From NCBI GenBank assembly GCA_019240215.1, contig JAFAYQ010000073.1, positions 1 through 64,000 of the forward strand: 64,000 nt of DNA, in the 5' to 3' direction. Shown here in pieces: positions 33,715-42,815 of this stretch. How positions within the stretch are numbered: position 1 is the stretch's first letter; every line of letters starts with the position of its first letter. Source of the DNA: Actinomycetota bacterium. Lineage in GTDB: Bacteria; Actinomycetota; Actinomycetes; Streptosporangiales; Streptosporangiaceae. Both the position numbers and the translations under genes were made by a program. The notes beneath the pieces were generated by a model that was given only the letters and a program-made list of their open reading frames with translations, made no database searches and had not been told where the DNA came from.

Positions 33715-34748
33715 CAGCTCTCCCCGGCCTCGAAGCGGATCCGCGGGTCCATCAGGATCAGGCCGATGTCGGTCAGCAGCAGCGCCAGCAGCGCGATGAC
33801 CCCGGTGATCATCACGCCGTCGGTCAGCAGCACCGGATCCTTGCGCTCGGCCGCGACCACCAGCAGCGCCCCCAGCCCCGGGTAGTTGAACAAGGTTTCC
33901 ACCACCGCGCTGCCGCCCAGCAGCGTGCCCAGGTAGATCCCCACCAGCTGAAGAGTGGGGATGAGGGCGTTGCGGGCCACGTGGCGGCGCACGATCTGCG
34001 CGGGCCGCAGGCCCTTGAGCACCGCGGTCCGGTGGAACTGGGCGGTGAGCGCGCCGGCCGTCCCGGTCCGGACCATCCGGGCCAGCACGGCCAGGTAGGC
34101 GACGGCCAGCGTCACCGCCGGCAGCGTCGTCACCTGCAGACGCTGCGCGAAGTCACCGGTCGCGAACGCGCCCGACTCGACCGGGACCAGGTTCAGGCCG
34201 ACCGCGAACACCACGAGCAGCAGCACGCCGATGACGAACTCGGGCACCGACGACAGCGACATCAGCGCGATCGTGATGCCCCGGTCGGTGCGGCCGCCCT
34301 CGCGGTAGGCCTGGATCGAGCCGAGCACCAGCGCCAGCGGCACCAGCAGCACGAACGCGAAGAGCCCGAGGAACAGGGTGTTGACCAGGTGACCGAAGAC
34401 CAGCGGCCGCGACGGCACCTGGTAGACGAAGCTGGTCCCCCAGTTGCCGGACACGAAGTCGCTCAGCCAGTGCAGGTAGCGCCCAGTGATCGGGCCGGTC
34501 AGCCCGTTGCTGACGTCCCAGGCGCGGACCTGGGCCGGGGTCGCGTACTGGCCGAGCGCGTTACGGCCGGGGTCGCCGGGCACCAGCTCGATCAGCCAGA
34601 ACGTGAGGATGGAGACCACGAACAGCACGACCGGGATCTGGATCAGCCGCCGGCCGAGCAGGGTCAGCACCCGGCTGCGGCGCCCGGACCACAAACCCGG
34701 GCGGCGGCCGGGCGCCAGCGCCGCCGCCTGGTCGGAGAGCACGCTCAT
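33714..34748 (-). CDS. Peptide-type ABC transporter permease (DppB-like)
   Basis: 344 residues. The DppB hallmark RRLIQIPVVLFVVSILTFWL starts the membrane part, followed by LVPGDPGRNALG, and the loop RTAVLKGLRPAQIVRRHVAR with NALIPTLQL. ATG 34748 lies 2 bases after the binding-protein stop. Confidence 0.92.
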   Translation of the reverse strand: MSVLSDQAAALAPGRRPGLWSGRRSRVLTLLGRRLIQIPVVLFVVSILTFWLIELVPGDPGRNALGQYATPAQVRAWDVSNGLTGPITGRYLHWLSDFVSGNWGTSFVYQVPSRPLVFGHLVNTLFLGLFAFVLLVPLALVLGSIQAYREGGRTDRGITIALMSLSSVPEFVIGVLLLVVFAVGLNLVPVESGAFATGDFAQRLQVTTLPAVTLAVAYLAVLARMVRTGTAGALTAQFHRTAVLKGLRPAQIVRRHVARNALIPTLQLVGIYLGTLLGGSAVVETLFNYPGLGALLVVAAERKDPVLLTDGVMITGVIALLALLLTDIGLILMDPRIRFEAGES

Positions 34749-34750
34749 CG

Positions 34751-36331
34751 TCAGTGGCTGACGGTGATGCCGCGGAAGTCGAAGCCGCCGTTGAACTGCT
34801 GGCCGTTGGGGAAGCTGCCGTGCACCGCCTGGCCCAGGTAGACGTCGGACTGCTCGAACGCGGCCACGATGACCGGCACGTCGGTCCACTGGATCTGGGC
34901 GATCTGGTTGGCCAGGGTCTGGCGTTCGGCCTGGTCGGTGGTCGCCTCGTACTGCTTGTTCAGCTTGTCGAGCTGGCTGTTGTCGTAGTGCGAGGCGTTC
35001 CAGGTGGCGCCGGGCGCGTACAGCAGCGAGTACAGCTGGGTCGGCAGCCGGTTGGCCCAGTCGGTGATCGTCACCGGCGCGTTCAGCCACGGGGTGCTGG
35101 AGGTGGTCGCGTAGTAGGCCGCCTCGGTCAGCAGGTTCAGCTTGACCTTGAAGCTGCCGGTCGCGTCGAGCTGCTGCTGGATCAGCTGAGCGTAGGTCTG
35201 CTCGCCCTGGGTGCCCTGGTAGCTGGTGATGGTGAAGCTGATCACCTGGTTGCCGAGCAGCTGCTTGACCTTGGCCGTGTTCGCGCTGCGGGCGGTCAGG
35301 CCCTGGGGCTGCACGGCGTAGTCGGGGAAGGTGGGGACGTCGTTGCCGACGGTCGCGTTGCCGCTGTAGACGGTCTGCGCGATGGCCGGGCGGTTCAGCG
35401 CCCAGGCGACCGCCTGGCGGACCTTGACGTTGTTGAACGGGGCCTTGGTCACGTTGAACACGAGCCCGTCGAACTTCACGTACCCGGCCCGCTGCTGGCG
35501 GTAGGAAGTGCCGAGGGCGGCCTTGATGCTCGGATCGGAGGTGATCTGGTCGATCTGGCCACTCTGGAACGCCAGCAGCTCGGACTGGTCGTCGTTGAAG
35601 AACTTGGCGCTGACGCCGGACACCTTCACCGCGCTGGCGTCCCAGTAGTACGGGTTCTTCTTGTAGGTGACGCCCTGCCCGGGGGTGTACTTCTCCAGGA
35701 TGAACTGGCCCGCCCCGACCGGGTCGCTGATCCAGTTCGTGTCCTTGGTGCCGGACGGCAGGATCCAGGTGTTGGCCCCGGTCAGCAGGTACGGGAAGTC
35801 GGAGTAGGGGGTGTCCAGGGTGAACACCACCGATTTGCCGTCCGAACCGGCCGCGACCGACTTGACGATGCCCGTGAAGCTGCTCTTGGCCGGCGACTGG
35901 CTGCTGGCCCCGAGGATCTGGTTGAACGTGTAGATGACGTCGGACGCGGTCACCGGCTTGCCGTTGCTGAACTTGGCGTTCGGCTGCAGGTCGATCGTCC
36001 ACGACAGCTTGTCGGCCGCCTGCGTCCAGGAGCTGGCCAACTGCGGCTCGAGCTTGCCGGACGGGCTTTCGATGATCAGGTTGGCGGAAGCCAGACCGAC
36101 CACGTACATCGCGTTGAAGTCGGCGGTCGTCAGCGGGTCGATGCTGCCGGTCGGGGTGTTGAGCCCAAGGTTGTAGACGCCGCCCGCGGCCGCCGCGGAG
36201 GAGGACCCCGAGCTGGGGGTCTTGCTGCCGGAGGAGGAGCAGGCCGCCAGCACCAGTGCGAAAGCCACGGCGACGGTGGTGACGACCGCGCGTCTGCCCG
36301 CCTTCGGAGGACTGGAGATATTCAGCGGCAT
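34751..36331 (-). CDS. Family 5 (Dpp/Opp-type) substrate-binding lipoprotein
   Basis: 526 residues. Lipobox ALVLAAC near residue 31, then SSSGSK linker. SBP family 5 landmarks: ASSWTQAADKLSWTIDLQPN, FSNGKPVTASDVIYTF, DPVGAGQFILEKYTPGQGV, NVKVRQAVAWALNRPAI. First gene of the operon through 27798, whose last three genes are flavin monooxygenases, so the ligand may be a sulfur-containing peptide or complex organosulfur compound (inference). Confidence 0.93.
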   Translation of the reverse strand: MPLNISSPPKAGRRAVVTTVAVAFALVLAACSSSGSKTPSSGSSSAAAAGGVYNLGLNTPTGSIDPLTTADFNAMYVVGLASANLIIESPSGKLEPQLASSWTQAADKLSWTIDLQPNAKFSNGKPVTASDVIYTFNQILGASSQSPAKSSFTGIVKSVAAGSDGKSVVFTLDTPYSDFPYLLTGANTWILPSGTKDTNWISDPVGAGQFILEKYTPGQGVTYKKNPYYWDASAVKVSGVSAKFFNDDQSELLAFQSGQIDQITSDPSIKAALGTSYRQQRAGYVKFDGLVFNVTKAPFNNVKVRQAVAWALNRPAIAQTVYSGNATVGNDVPTFPDYAVQPQGLTARSANTAKVKQLLGNQVISFTITSYQGTQGEQTYAQLIQQQLDATGSFKVKLNLLTEAAYYATTSSTPWLNAPVTITDWANRLPTQLYSLLYAPGATWNASHYDNSQLDKLNKQYEATTDQAERQTLANQIAQIQWTDVPVIVAAFEQSDVYLGQAVHGSFPNGQQFNGGFDFRGITVSH

Positions 36332-36383
36332 GGATGCTCCCCAGGATCAGTGCGAGATGCGGGCAGAAGTTAAGGGCAGGCCG

Positions 36384-36418
36384 AATTGCCTATTTTGTCT
36401 ACCGGAAAGGTAGCAATT
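36384..36418. promoter_or_regulatory. Nested inverted repeat in the binding-protein promoter
   Basis: CTACC-GGAAA-GGTAG at 36399-36413, flanked by AATTGC (36384-36389) and GCAATT (36413-36418). It sits 53-87 bases before the ATG at 36331. GGAAAGGTAG resembles GAAAGGTC of the dyad at 40200-40212 and GGGAAAGTAG at 24166-24175. Confidence 0.5.
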
Positions 36419-36465
36419 GGCTGCGCTTTCGTCCATAGCAGGCCGCGATGGGGCTTGCGGGCCGG

Positions 36466-37386
36466 TCAGTGCCGGCGCAGGCGGACGTCGAGTGAGTCGC
36501 GCAGCGCGTCGCCGATGAGGCTGAACGCGATGATCGTGACGATGAGGATCACGGCCGGCGGGTAGACCAGCCACCAGTAGCCGTTGAACAGGTCGTTCAG
36601 GCCGTTGGTGAGCATCGTGCCCCAGTCGGCGTGCGGGGGCGGCAGGCCGAGCCCGAGGAAGCTCAGGGTGGACAGGGCCAGGATCGCGTCGGCGATGCTG
36701 AAGGTGGCGCTGACCACGATCACGCCCAGCGCGTTGGGGATCAGGTGCCGGAACACGATCCGGGCTGACGTGCTGCCCATGGTCCTGGCGGCCAGCACGA
36801 AGTCCCGGGTCCGCAGCGAGATCACCTCGCCGCGGACCAGCCGGGCGACGCCCAGCCAGGACAGGATCGACAGCAGCAGGATGATCGTCCACAGGTTCGG
36901 GGTCAGGTAGTTGACCAGGATCAGCAGCAGCACCAGCCAGGGGATGGCCAGCAGGGTGTCGACGATCCGCATCATGACCGCGTCCACGATCCCGCCCGCG
37001 ATCCCGGCGATGGCGCCGTAGGCGGTGCCGAAAACGGTGGTGGCGATGGCGACCGCGAACCCGAGCTCCAGCGAGGACTGGCCGGCCACCATCAGGCGGC
37101 CGAGCACGTCGTAGCCGGTGTCGTCGGTGCCGAGCGGGTGGCTCCCGCCCGGGGGCAGGTCCTTCAGGTTCAGCTGGACGGTGACCTGGTTGGTCCGGTA
37201 GAACAGCGGGCTCAGGAAGCAGAACAGCACCAGGATGACCACCACCGCCAGGCCGGCCTGAGCCTGCCAGCTGCGGGTGAAGGCGGCGAAGGCCAGCCGC
37301 CCGGTCCAGCGCGGCCCGGGCCGATCCGCGTCCGGGCGACCGGCCGGGGGGCCGGGCGCGCCCGGCCCGAGCTCAACGGCCGGCAT
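36466..37386 (-). CDS. Peptide-type ABC transporter permease (DppC-like), second system
   Basis: 306 residues; KDLPPGGSHPLGTDDTGYDVLGR is the DppC signature region, and RTMGSTSARIVFRHLIPN with ALGVIVV the coupling loop. It overlaps DppB by 14 bases. It is the last gene of the second peptide-type operon. Confidence 0.92.
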   Translation of the reverse strand: MPAVELGPGAPGPPAGRPDADRPGPRWTGRLAFAAFTRSWQAQAGLAVVVILVLFCFLSPLFYRTNQVTVQLNLKDLPPGGSHPLGTDDTGYDVLGRLMVAGQSSLELGFAVAIATTVFGTAYGAIAGIAGGIVDAVMMRIVDTLLAIPWLVLLLILVNYLTPNLWTIILLLSILSWLGVARLVRGEVISLRTRDFVLAARTMGSTSARIVFRHLIPNALGVIVVSATFSIADAILALSTLSFLGLGLPPPHADWGTMLTNGLNDLFNGYWWLVYPPAVILIVTIIAFSLIGDALRDSLDVRLRRH

Positions 37387-38326
37387 AGCGCACCCGGGGG
37401 TCGAGGATCCCGTAGGCGATGTCGGCCAGCAGGTTGCCGACCACGGTGGCCACGCCGACGATAAGCGTGGACCCGAGCAGGGTGGGGAAGTCGTGATGGG
37501 TGGCGGCGTCGTAGAACAGCAGGCCCATCCCTTGGTAGTTGAAGACCTCCTCGACCACGATCGCCCCGGTCACCAGCCCGGGCAGCGACAATCCGACCAC
37601 GGTGACGACCGGCAGCAGCGAGTTGCGCAGCACGTGCCGGGACAGCACCAGCCGCTCGGGCAGGCCCTTGGCCCGGACCACCCGCAGGAACTCCTGGGCC
37701 AGGGTGTCGATGGCCGAGGCGCGCATGTAGCGGCTGAACCCCGCCACCTGGATCAAGGTCAAGGTCAGCACCGGCAGGACCAGGGCCCGCGGCTGGGCCA
37801 GGGCCGATCCGATCGAGCTGCCGGCCGGCGCCTCGGGCAGGAACACGTGCGTCTCGACCGCGAACACCGCCACCAGCATGACCGCCAGCCAGAACGCGGG
37901 CATGCAGTACAGCGTGAACGACACCGTGCTGAGGGTGATGTCGGCGAACCCGCCCCGCTTGACCGCCTGGTACATGCCCATCGGCAGCGAGATCAGCAGG
38001 GCGAGCACGGTCGAGCTGCCGAGCAGCAGCAGGTCCCGCGGCAGCCGCTGGGCGAACAGCGACGACACCGGCTGCTGCAGGTAGTACGAGACCCCCAGGT
38101 TCCCGTGCGCCACCTGGTCCACGTAGGCCCAGAACTGCTTGTACAGCGGCTGGTTGAGCCCATAGGTGGCGTTGAAGATCGCGATCCGGTCGGCGGTCGC
38201 CTTCAGGCCCAGCACCGACCGGGCCACGCTGCCCGGTTCCAGGTGGATCAGCAGGAAGGTCAGCGCCATGAGGCCGATCACGACCACCACGGCCTGACCC
38301 ACCCGCCGGAGCAGATACCCCGTCAC
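37373..38326 (-). CDS. Peptide-type ABC transporter permease (DppB-like), second system
   Basis: 317 residues: LLRRVGQAVVVVIGLMALTF, LEPGSVARSVLGLKATAD, then FLRVVRAKGLPERLVLSRHV, a typical DppB coupling loop. It starts at GTG 38326, overlapping the binding-protein stop (GTGA). Confidence 0.92.
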   Translation of the reverse strand: MTGYLLRRVGQAVVVVIGLMALTFLLIHLEPGSVARSVLGLKATADRIAIFNATYGLNQPLYKQFWAYVDQVAHGNLGVSYYLQQPVSSLFAQRLPRDLLLLGSSTVLALLISLPMGMYQAVKRGGFADITLSTVSFTLYCMPAFWLAVMLVAVFAVETHVFLPEAPAGSSIGSALAQPRALVLPVLTLTLIQVAGFSRYMRASAIDTLAQEFLRVVRAKGLPERLVLSRHVLRNSLLPVVTVVGLSLPGLVTGAIVVEEVFNYQGMGLLFYDAATHHDFPTLLGSTLIVGVATVVGNLLADIAYGILDPRVRYAGR

Positions 38327-40134
38327 TTGGTGTAATACCAGTCCGAGAAATTCTCCCCGCCGGAGAACGGGTTCAGCGGGGCCACCCCGGCCAGGTTGCT
38401 CTTGTAGATCTGCAGGCCTTCGCGCAGCGGCAGCCACAGGAACGGCAGCTGCTGGGCCACGTAGTCCTCGTACTGGAAGAACGTCGAGGTGCTGGAGCTC
38501 TGCAGGGTGGCGGTGATCAGGCTGTCGGTCCTGGGGTCGGAGTACCCGCCCAGGTTCTCCGGCCCGCCGGTGGCGAACACACCGTTGTCGGACGGGTAGA
38601 GCAGGAACTCGTCGTAACCGAACTCGACGATCTGCCAGCCGCAGTTCTGGGTGTGGCTCTTGGCGGTGCACTCCCCCACCGTCCCGACGATCGTGTTGAA
38701 CGGCTCGGCCTTGAGGTCGAGCTTGATCCCGGCCTGCCGTTCCGAGGACTGGACGGCCGCGTTCTCCTCGTCGGTGGTGTCGGTCCCGGAGCCGTAGATC
38801 ACCTGGAACTCCAGCTTCTGGCCGGCCTTGACGCCGGCCCCGCAATCCGCCGCTCCGGAGCCGGGCTTGACGCAGGTGGAGACCCCGTTCGGCACCACGT
38901 TCCAGCCGTGCGCCTTGAGCAGGGCGACGGCGGCGGCCGGCTTGTACGGGTAGGGACCGCCGGCTTTTTCCAGCGGGGATGCCCAGGTCGGGTAGGCCTT
39001 GACCGACACCGGCCCGTTGCCGGGGTCGGCGTAGCCGTTGTAGACCTTGCTGACGATCTGCGGGCGGTTGATCAGCTCCTCCATCGCCTGGCGGAGGTAG
39101 AGCTGCTGGAGCAGCGGGCCGACCTGCGCGTTGTAGAAGTTCGGCTCCAGCCCGGCCACCCCGGGGATGGCCCGGGTCGCGTTCGAGTACCCAGCCGACT
39201 TCAGCTCCCCGAGCTGGTTGACGTCGTCCAGCGGCAGCGAGGCGACCTGGACCGAGCTACCGGAGCGGAGCGCGTCGATCAGGGCGGTGGAGGTGGTGAA
39301 CGACTGGTTCAGCAGCTTGGCCAGGCGCGGCTTGTCCGGGCCGGAGTAGTGCTGGTTGGGCACGTAACCGTAGAGCGAGCCGTCGCTGTTGAACGTGGAC
39401 AGGGTCCACGGCCCGTCGACCACCTTCCACAGCGGGTTGGTGGTGAAGCTGCTGATCTGGCTGCCCTGCTTCTGCAGGAAGGCGTAGACCGCCTTGGCGC
39501 CGGACGCCGTCTGGTCGTAGTTGCCGACCGCGCCCGCGGCCGACTCCCTGTCCCAGGCGTGCTGCGGGATCAGCGGGACGTTGTTGAGCACGTCGTCGGC
39601 GAAGAAGGCCGGGCTGGTCGGCGCGGTCAGGTTGATCACCGCGGTGTGCTGGTTGGTGACGCTGACCGAGCTGACGTCGGTCGGGAACGTGCCGGGGATG
39701 TAGTTGATCCAGTTCTGGTAGTTCGCCTTGAGCAGGTTGTAGGTGAAGATGAAGTCGCGGCTGGTGATGGGCTGGCCGTCCGACCACTTCCAGTCCTTGA
39801 GGGTCATGGTGACCGTCTTGTTGCCGTTGCTGTAGCTCAGTGAGCTGTACAGCGACTTGGCCGGGTCCACGGCCGACTGGCTGCCTTCGCCGTCGTAACT
39901 CAGGTCGGGCCACAGGTATTCGGAGAGGTTGGCGTTGTAGCCGTCGGTGTTGGTGGCCGGCGGGAACGGGAAGATGAAGTTGGGCTGGGCGTCGTTCCAG
40001 GCGACGGTGACGGTGCCGCCGCGAGTGGGCTGCCCGGTCGCCGAACCACCTGATCCATGACCCGAGCTGCAGGCCGCAACCGCCAGTGCGAGCGCCAGCG
40101 CGATCAGCGCGGCTACCCGGCGAGACTTGCCCAT
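38323..40134 (-). CDS. Family 5 substrate-binding lipoprotein, second system
   Basis: 603 residues. Lipobox AVAAC within the first 25 residues. Landmarks: TVTMTLKDWKWSDGQPITSR, DFIFTYNLLKANYQNWI, LYLRQAMEELINRPQIV, and C-terminal QQLPFLWLPLREGLQIY. ATG 40134 has AAAGGG upstream; in-frame codons further up have no site. It is divergent from the double ATPase at 40244, which presumably serves this transporter. Confidence 0.92.
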   Translation of the reverse strand: MGKSRRVAALIALALALAVAACSSGHGSGGSATGQPTRGGTVTVAWNDAQPNFIFPFPPATNTDGYNANLSEYLWPDLSYDGEGSQSAVDPAKSLYSSLSYSNGNKTVTMTLKDWKWSDGQPITSRDFIFTYNLLKANYQNWINYIPGTFPTDVSSVSVTNQHTAVINLTAPTSPAFFADDVLNNVPLIPQHAWDRESAAGAVGNYDQTASGAKAVYAFLQKQGSQISSFTTNPLWKVVDGPWTLSTFNSDGSLYGYVPNQHYSGPDKPRLAKLLNQSFTTSTALIDALRSGSSVQVASLPLDDVNQLGELKSAGYSNATRAIPGVAGLEPNFYNAQVGPLLQQLYLRQAMEELINRPQIVSKVYNGYADPGNGPVSVKAYPTWASPLEKAGGPYPYKPAAAVALLKAHGWNVVPNGVSTCVKPGSGAADCGAGVKAGQKLEFQVIYGSGTDTTDEENAAVQSSERQAGIKLDLKAEPFNTIVGTVGECTAKSHTQNCGWQIVEFGYDEFLLYPSDNGVFATGGPENLGGYSDPRTDSLITATLQSSSTSTFFQYEDYVAQQLPFLWLPLREGLQIYKSNLAGVAPLNPFSGGENFSDWYYTK

Positions 40135-40199
40135 GTGTGCCCTTTCGTTGGCATCCCCCCGCCTGACGACGCTTATCGTTGGGCCATCTTTCAGTAATC

Positions 40200-40234
40200 G
40201 ACCTTTCTGGTCAAGAACATAGGGAAAGTGATAG
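40200..40234. promoter_or_regulatory. Divergent promoter dyads between binding protein and ATPase
   Basis: GACC-TTTCT-GGTC (40200-40212) is a perfect dyad; on the minus strand it reads GACCAGAAAGGTC, close to CTACCGGAAAGGTAG at 36399-36413. ATAGGGAAAGTGATAG follows at 40219-40234, sharing ATAGGGAAAGT with 24163-24173. Probable operator for both divergent units. Confidence 0.45.
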
Positions 40235-40243
40235 AGAAGCACG

Positions 40244-42361
40244 GTGGAACCGGTGCTGGATGTACGGAATCTGTCGGTGACGATCAAGGTGCCGGCCGCC
40301 GAGGTGCACGCCGCCGGGAACGTCGACCTGCACGTCGCGGCCGGTGAGACGCTCGGCCTGGTCGGCGAGTCCGGGAGCGGCAAGTCGATGACCGCGCTGG
40401 CGGTGATGGGGCTGCTGCCGCCCGGCGGGGCGGTCACCGGCGGTTCGGTCACGTTCGGCGGCCGCGACCTGACCCAGCTGCGGCCCGGTCAGCTGCGCGA
40501 CCTGCGCGGCAACGAGCTGGCGATGGTGTTCCAGGATCCGCTGACCTCCCTGGACCCGACCAAGACGATCGGCTACCAGGTCGCCGAACCGGTCCGGCAG
40601 CACCGCGGGGCCTCGAAGGCGGCGGCCCGGGAGCGGGCGCTGGAGGCGCTGGGCCTGGTCGGCATGCCCCACCCGCGCGAGATCGCCGGCAACTACCCGC
40701 ACCAGCTGTCGGGCGGGCTGCGCCAGCGCGCGATGATCGCGATGGCGCTGGCCTGCGAGCCGAAGCTGCTCATCGCCGACGAGCCGACCACCGCCCTCGA
40801 CGTCACCATCCAGGCCCAGATCCTGGACCTGCTGGCCGGCCTGAAGGAACGGCTGGGCATGGCGATGCTGCTGATCACGCACGACCTGGGGGTCATCGCT
40901 GGGCACGCCGACCGGGTCAGCGTCATGTACGCCGGCCGGATCGTGGAGAGCGCCGGGACCGGCTCGCTGTTCGCACGGATGCGGCACCCGTACAGCCAGG
41001 CGCTGCTGGCCTCGATCCCGCGGCTCAGCCAGGACCCGGGCCAGCCGCTGGCGGCCATTGGCGGCCTGCCCCCGGACCTGGCCGATCCGCCGTCCGGCTG
41101 CCGGTTCGCGGCCCGCTGCCGGTACGCGACTGACCAGTGCCGGGCCGAGGAACCGCCGCTGAGCGGGCGGCCGGGAGCCGGGGAGGAGCACCGGTTCGCC
41201 TGCTGGCACCCGGTTGACGGGCCACTTCCACAGGCACCGGCCACCGTCGGCCCCGCGGCGACGGGACCGCCCGCGGATCGGCCACCCTTTATTCATGATG
41301 AAAATGAGCCGGAGCACCTTGCGGCCAGTACGGCGGAGCCGCTCCTGGAGCTGCGGAACCTGGTCAAGGAGTACCCGGTCACGTCGGGCGCGGTGCTGCG
41401 GCGCCAGGTGGCGGCGGTCCACGCCACCTCCGGGGTGTCGTTCTCGGTGCCCGCCGGCTCGACGTTCGGGCTGGTCGGTGAGTCCGGCTGCGGCAAGACC
41501 ACGGTCGGCAAGATGATCGTGGCGCTGGAGCGACCCGACGCGGGCAGCGTCCGCCTGGCCGGACTGGACCTGGCCACGCTGCGGGGCGAGGCGCTCCGCC
41601 ACCAGCGCCGCGACCTGCAGCTGGTGTTCCAGGATCCGCTGGCCTCGCTGGACCCGCGGATGCGAGTCGGCTCGATCCTGGCCGAGCCGCTGGCCGTCCA
41701 GCACGCCGGTGATCGGGCGGACCGCCGCCGCCGGGTCCTCGAACTGCTCGGCGAGGTCGGCCTGCCGGGCAGCGCGGTCGAGCGGTACCCGCACGAATTC
41801 TCCGGTGGCCAGCGCCAGCGGATCGGGCTGGCCCGGGCGCTGGCTCTCAACCCGCGGCTGATCGTGGCCGACGAGCCGGTCAGCGCGCTCGACGTGTCGA
41901 TCCGGGCGCAGGTCCTGAACCTGATGAAACGGCTGCAGGCCAGCCACGGCCTCACCTACGTGGTGATCTCCCACGACCTGACCGTGATCCGCTACCTGGC
42001 CGACCGGATCGGGGTGATGTACCTGGGCAAGCTGGTCGAACTCGGCTCCCGGGACGATATCTACGCCCGGACCGCCCACCCCTACACGGCCGGGCTGATC
42101 GCCGCTATCCCGGTGCCCGACCCGGCCACCGAACGGGCCAAGTCCGGCCCGGTGGTCACCGGCGAGCTGCCCAGCCCGATCCTCCCGCCGTCGGGCTGCC
42201 GGTTCCGGACCCGCTGCCCGCGAGCCCAGGACATCTGCGCGGCCGAGGAACCGCCGCTCCGCCCGTTCGGCCCCGGGCACCAGGCCGCCTGCCACTTCCC
42301 GCTACAGACGCCGGCCGCAGAGTATGATGCCCCGAAAGCCGGCCAAAACGGTCGACAATAG
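40244..42361 (+). CDS. Peptide-type ABC transporter, fused double ATPase, second system
   Basis: 705 residues with two DppD/DppF-like ATPase units joined by an Ala/Pro-rich linker (about 335-365). Unit 1: [38 protein letters not shown]. Unit 2: [39 protein letters not shown]. Each unit ends with the Opp-type Cys cluster ([28 protein letters not shown]), probably an Fe-S or metal site. The start is GTG 40244 with GAGAAG upstream; the stop is TAG. Confidence 0.93.
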   Translation: MEPVLDVRNLSVTIKVPAAEVHAAGNVDLHVAAGETLGLVGESGSGKSMTALAVMGLLPPGGAVTGGSVTFGGRDLTQLRPGQLRDLRGNELAMVFQDPLTSLDPTKTIGYQVAEPVRQHRGASKAAARERALEALGLVGMPHPREIAGNYPHQLSGGLRQRAMIAMALACEPKLLIADEPTTALDVTIQAQILDLLAGLKERLGMAMLLITHDLGVIAGHADRVSVMYAGRIVESAGTGSLFARMRHPYSQALLASIPRLSQDPGQPLAAIGGLPPDLADPPSGCRFAARCRYATDQCRAEEPPLSGRPGAGEEHRFACWHPVDGPLPQAPATVGPAATGPPADRPPFIHDENEPEHLAASTAEPLLELRNLVKEYPVTSGAVLRRQVAAVHATSGVSFSVPAGSTFGLVGESGCGKTTVGKMIVALERPDAGSVRLAGLDLATLRGEALRHQRRDLQLVFQDPLASLDPRMRVGSILAEPLAVQHAGDRADRRRRVLELLGEVGLPGSAVERYPHEFSGGQRQRIGLARALALNPRLIVADEPVSALDVSIRAQVLNLMKRLQASHGLTYVVISHDLTVIRYLADRIGVMYLGKLVELGSRDDIYARTAHPYTAGLIAAIPVPDPATERAKSGPVVTGELPSPILPPSGCRFRTRCPRAQDICAAEEPPLRPFGPGHQAACHFPLQTPAAEYDAPKAGQNGRQ

Positions 42362-42375
42362 GCTCGGGGGGCAGC

Positions 42376-42736
42376 GTGATACGGACGACCGTGGCGGCCG
42401 CGATTGCGGTGGTGGCCGTGGGCGCCGGCTTGGCCGGCCCGACCAGCCGGCTTACCCGCCGTGCTTCGTAAACAACCAGCCGAGCAACGGCCAGGGTTAC
42501 GAAAGCGCCGTCGCCTACGCGGTCGCGACCCAGCTCGGCTTCAAAGCCACGCAGGTCAAGTGGGTCCACGAACCGTTCGACAGCTCCTACGCTGGTCGGC
42601 TCGTTCGAACCGCTGATGATGCTGATCCGCACCGGGCGTGGCACACAAATGGGTGAGGCCGAATCCCAAGCCGGGATACCAGCCTGGACCGCCGCTGTTC
42701 GTCAAAGCCACGCGCATGCTCGACCGAGCGGCCTGA
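42376..42736 (+). pseudogene. Mosaic remnant: amino-acid binding protein plus DUF2637 tail
   Basis: Three pieces in different frames. 42376-42471 encodes a leader-like IRTTVAAAIAVVAVGAGLAG and then stops. From about 42450 another frame reads AYPPCFVNNQPSNGQGYESA and FKATQVKWVHEPFDSSYA, the N-lobe of a family 3 amino-acid-binding protein. From about 42590 the frame changes to LVGSFEPLMMLIRTGRG, matching DUF2637 (LVGSFELLML at 16.34 kb), ending ARMLDRAA-stop. The join falls in the shared bases GCTGGT. It is a recombination scar, not a working gene. Confidence 0.65.
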
Positions 42737-42772
42737 CACGATCCGCGGGCTATAAGAAGCGGACCTGACTTA

Positions 42773-42806
42773 CCGGCGCACACGGCTCCGGAGCCGTGTG
42801 CGCCGG
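42773..42806. terminator. 34-base perfect palindrome
   Basis: Two 16-base perfect arms (CCGGCGCACACGGCTC and its complement) around CG. It lies between the remnant and the end of the MFS gene, 10 bases from its stop, and would act as a bidirectional terminator. No T tract. Confidence 0.7.
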
Positions 42807-42815
42807 GTGAACGGT

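Noticed and set aside
40211-42295. 694-codon minus-strand open frame
   Set aside because: Antisense of the clear double ATPase with complete Walker and signature motifs; no domain of its own.
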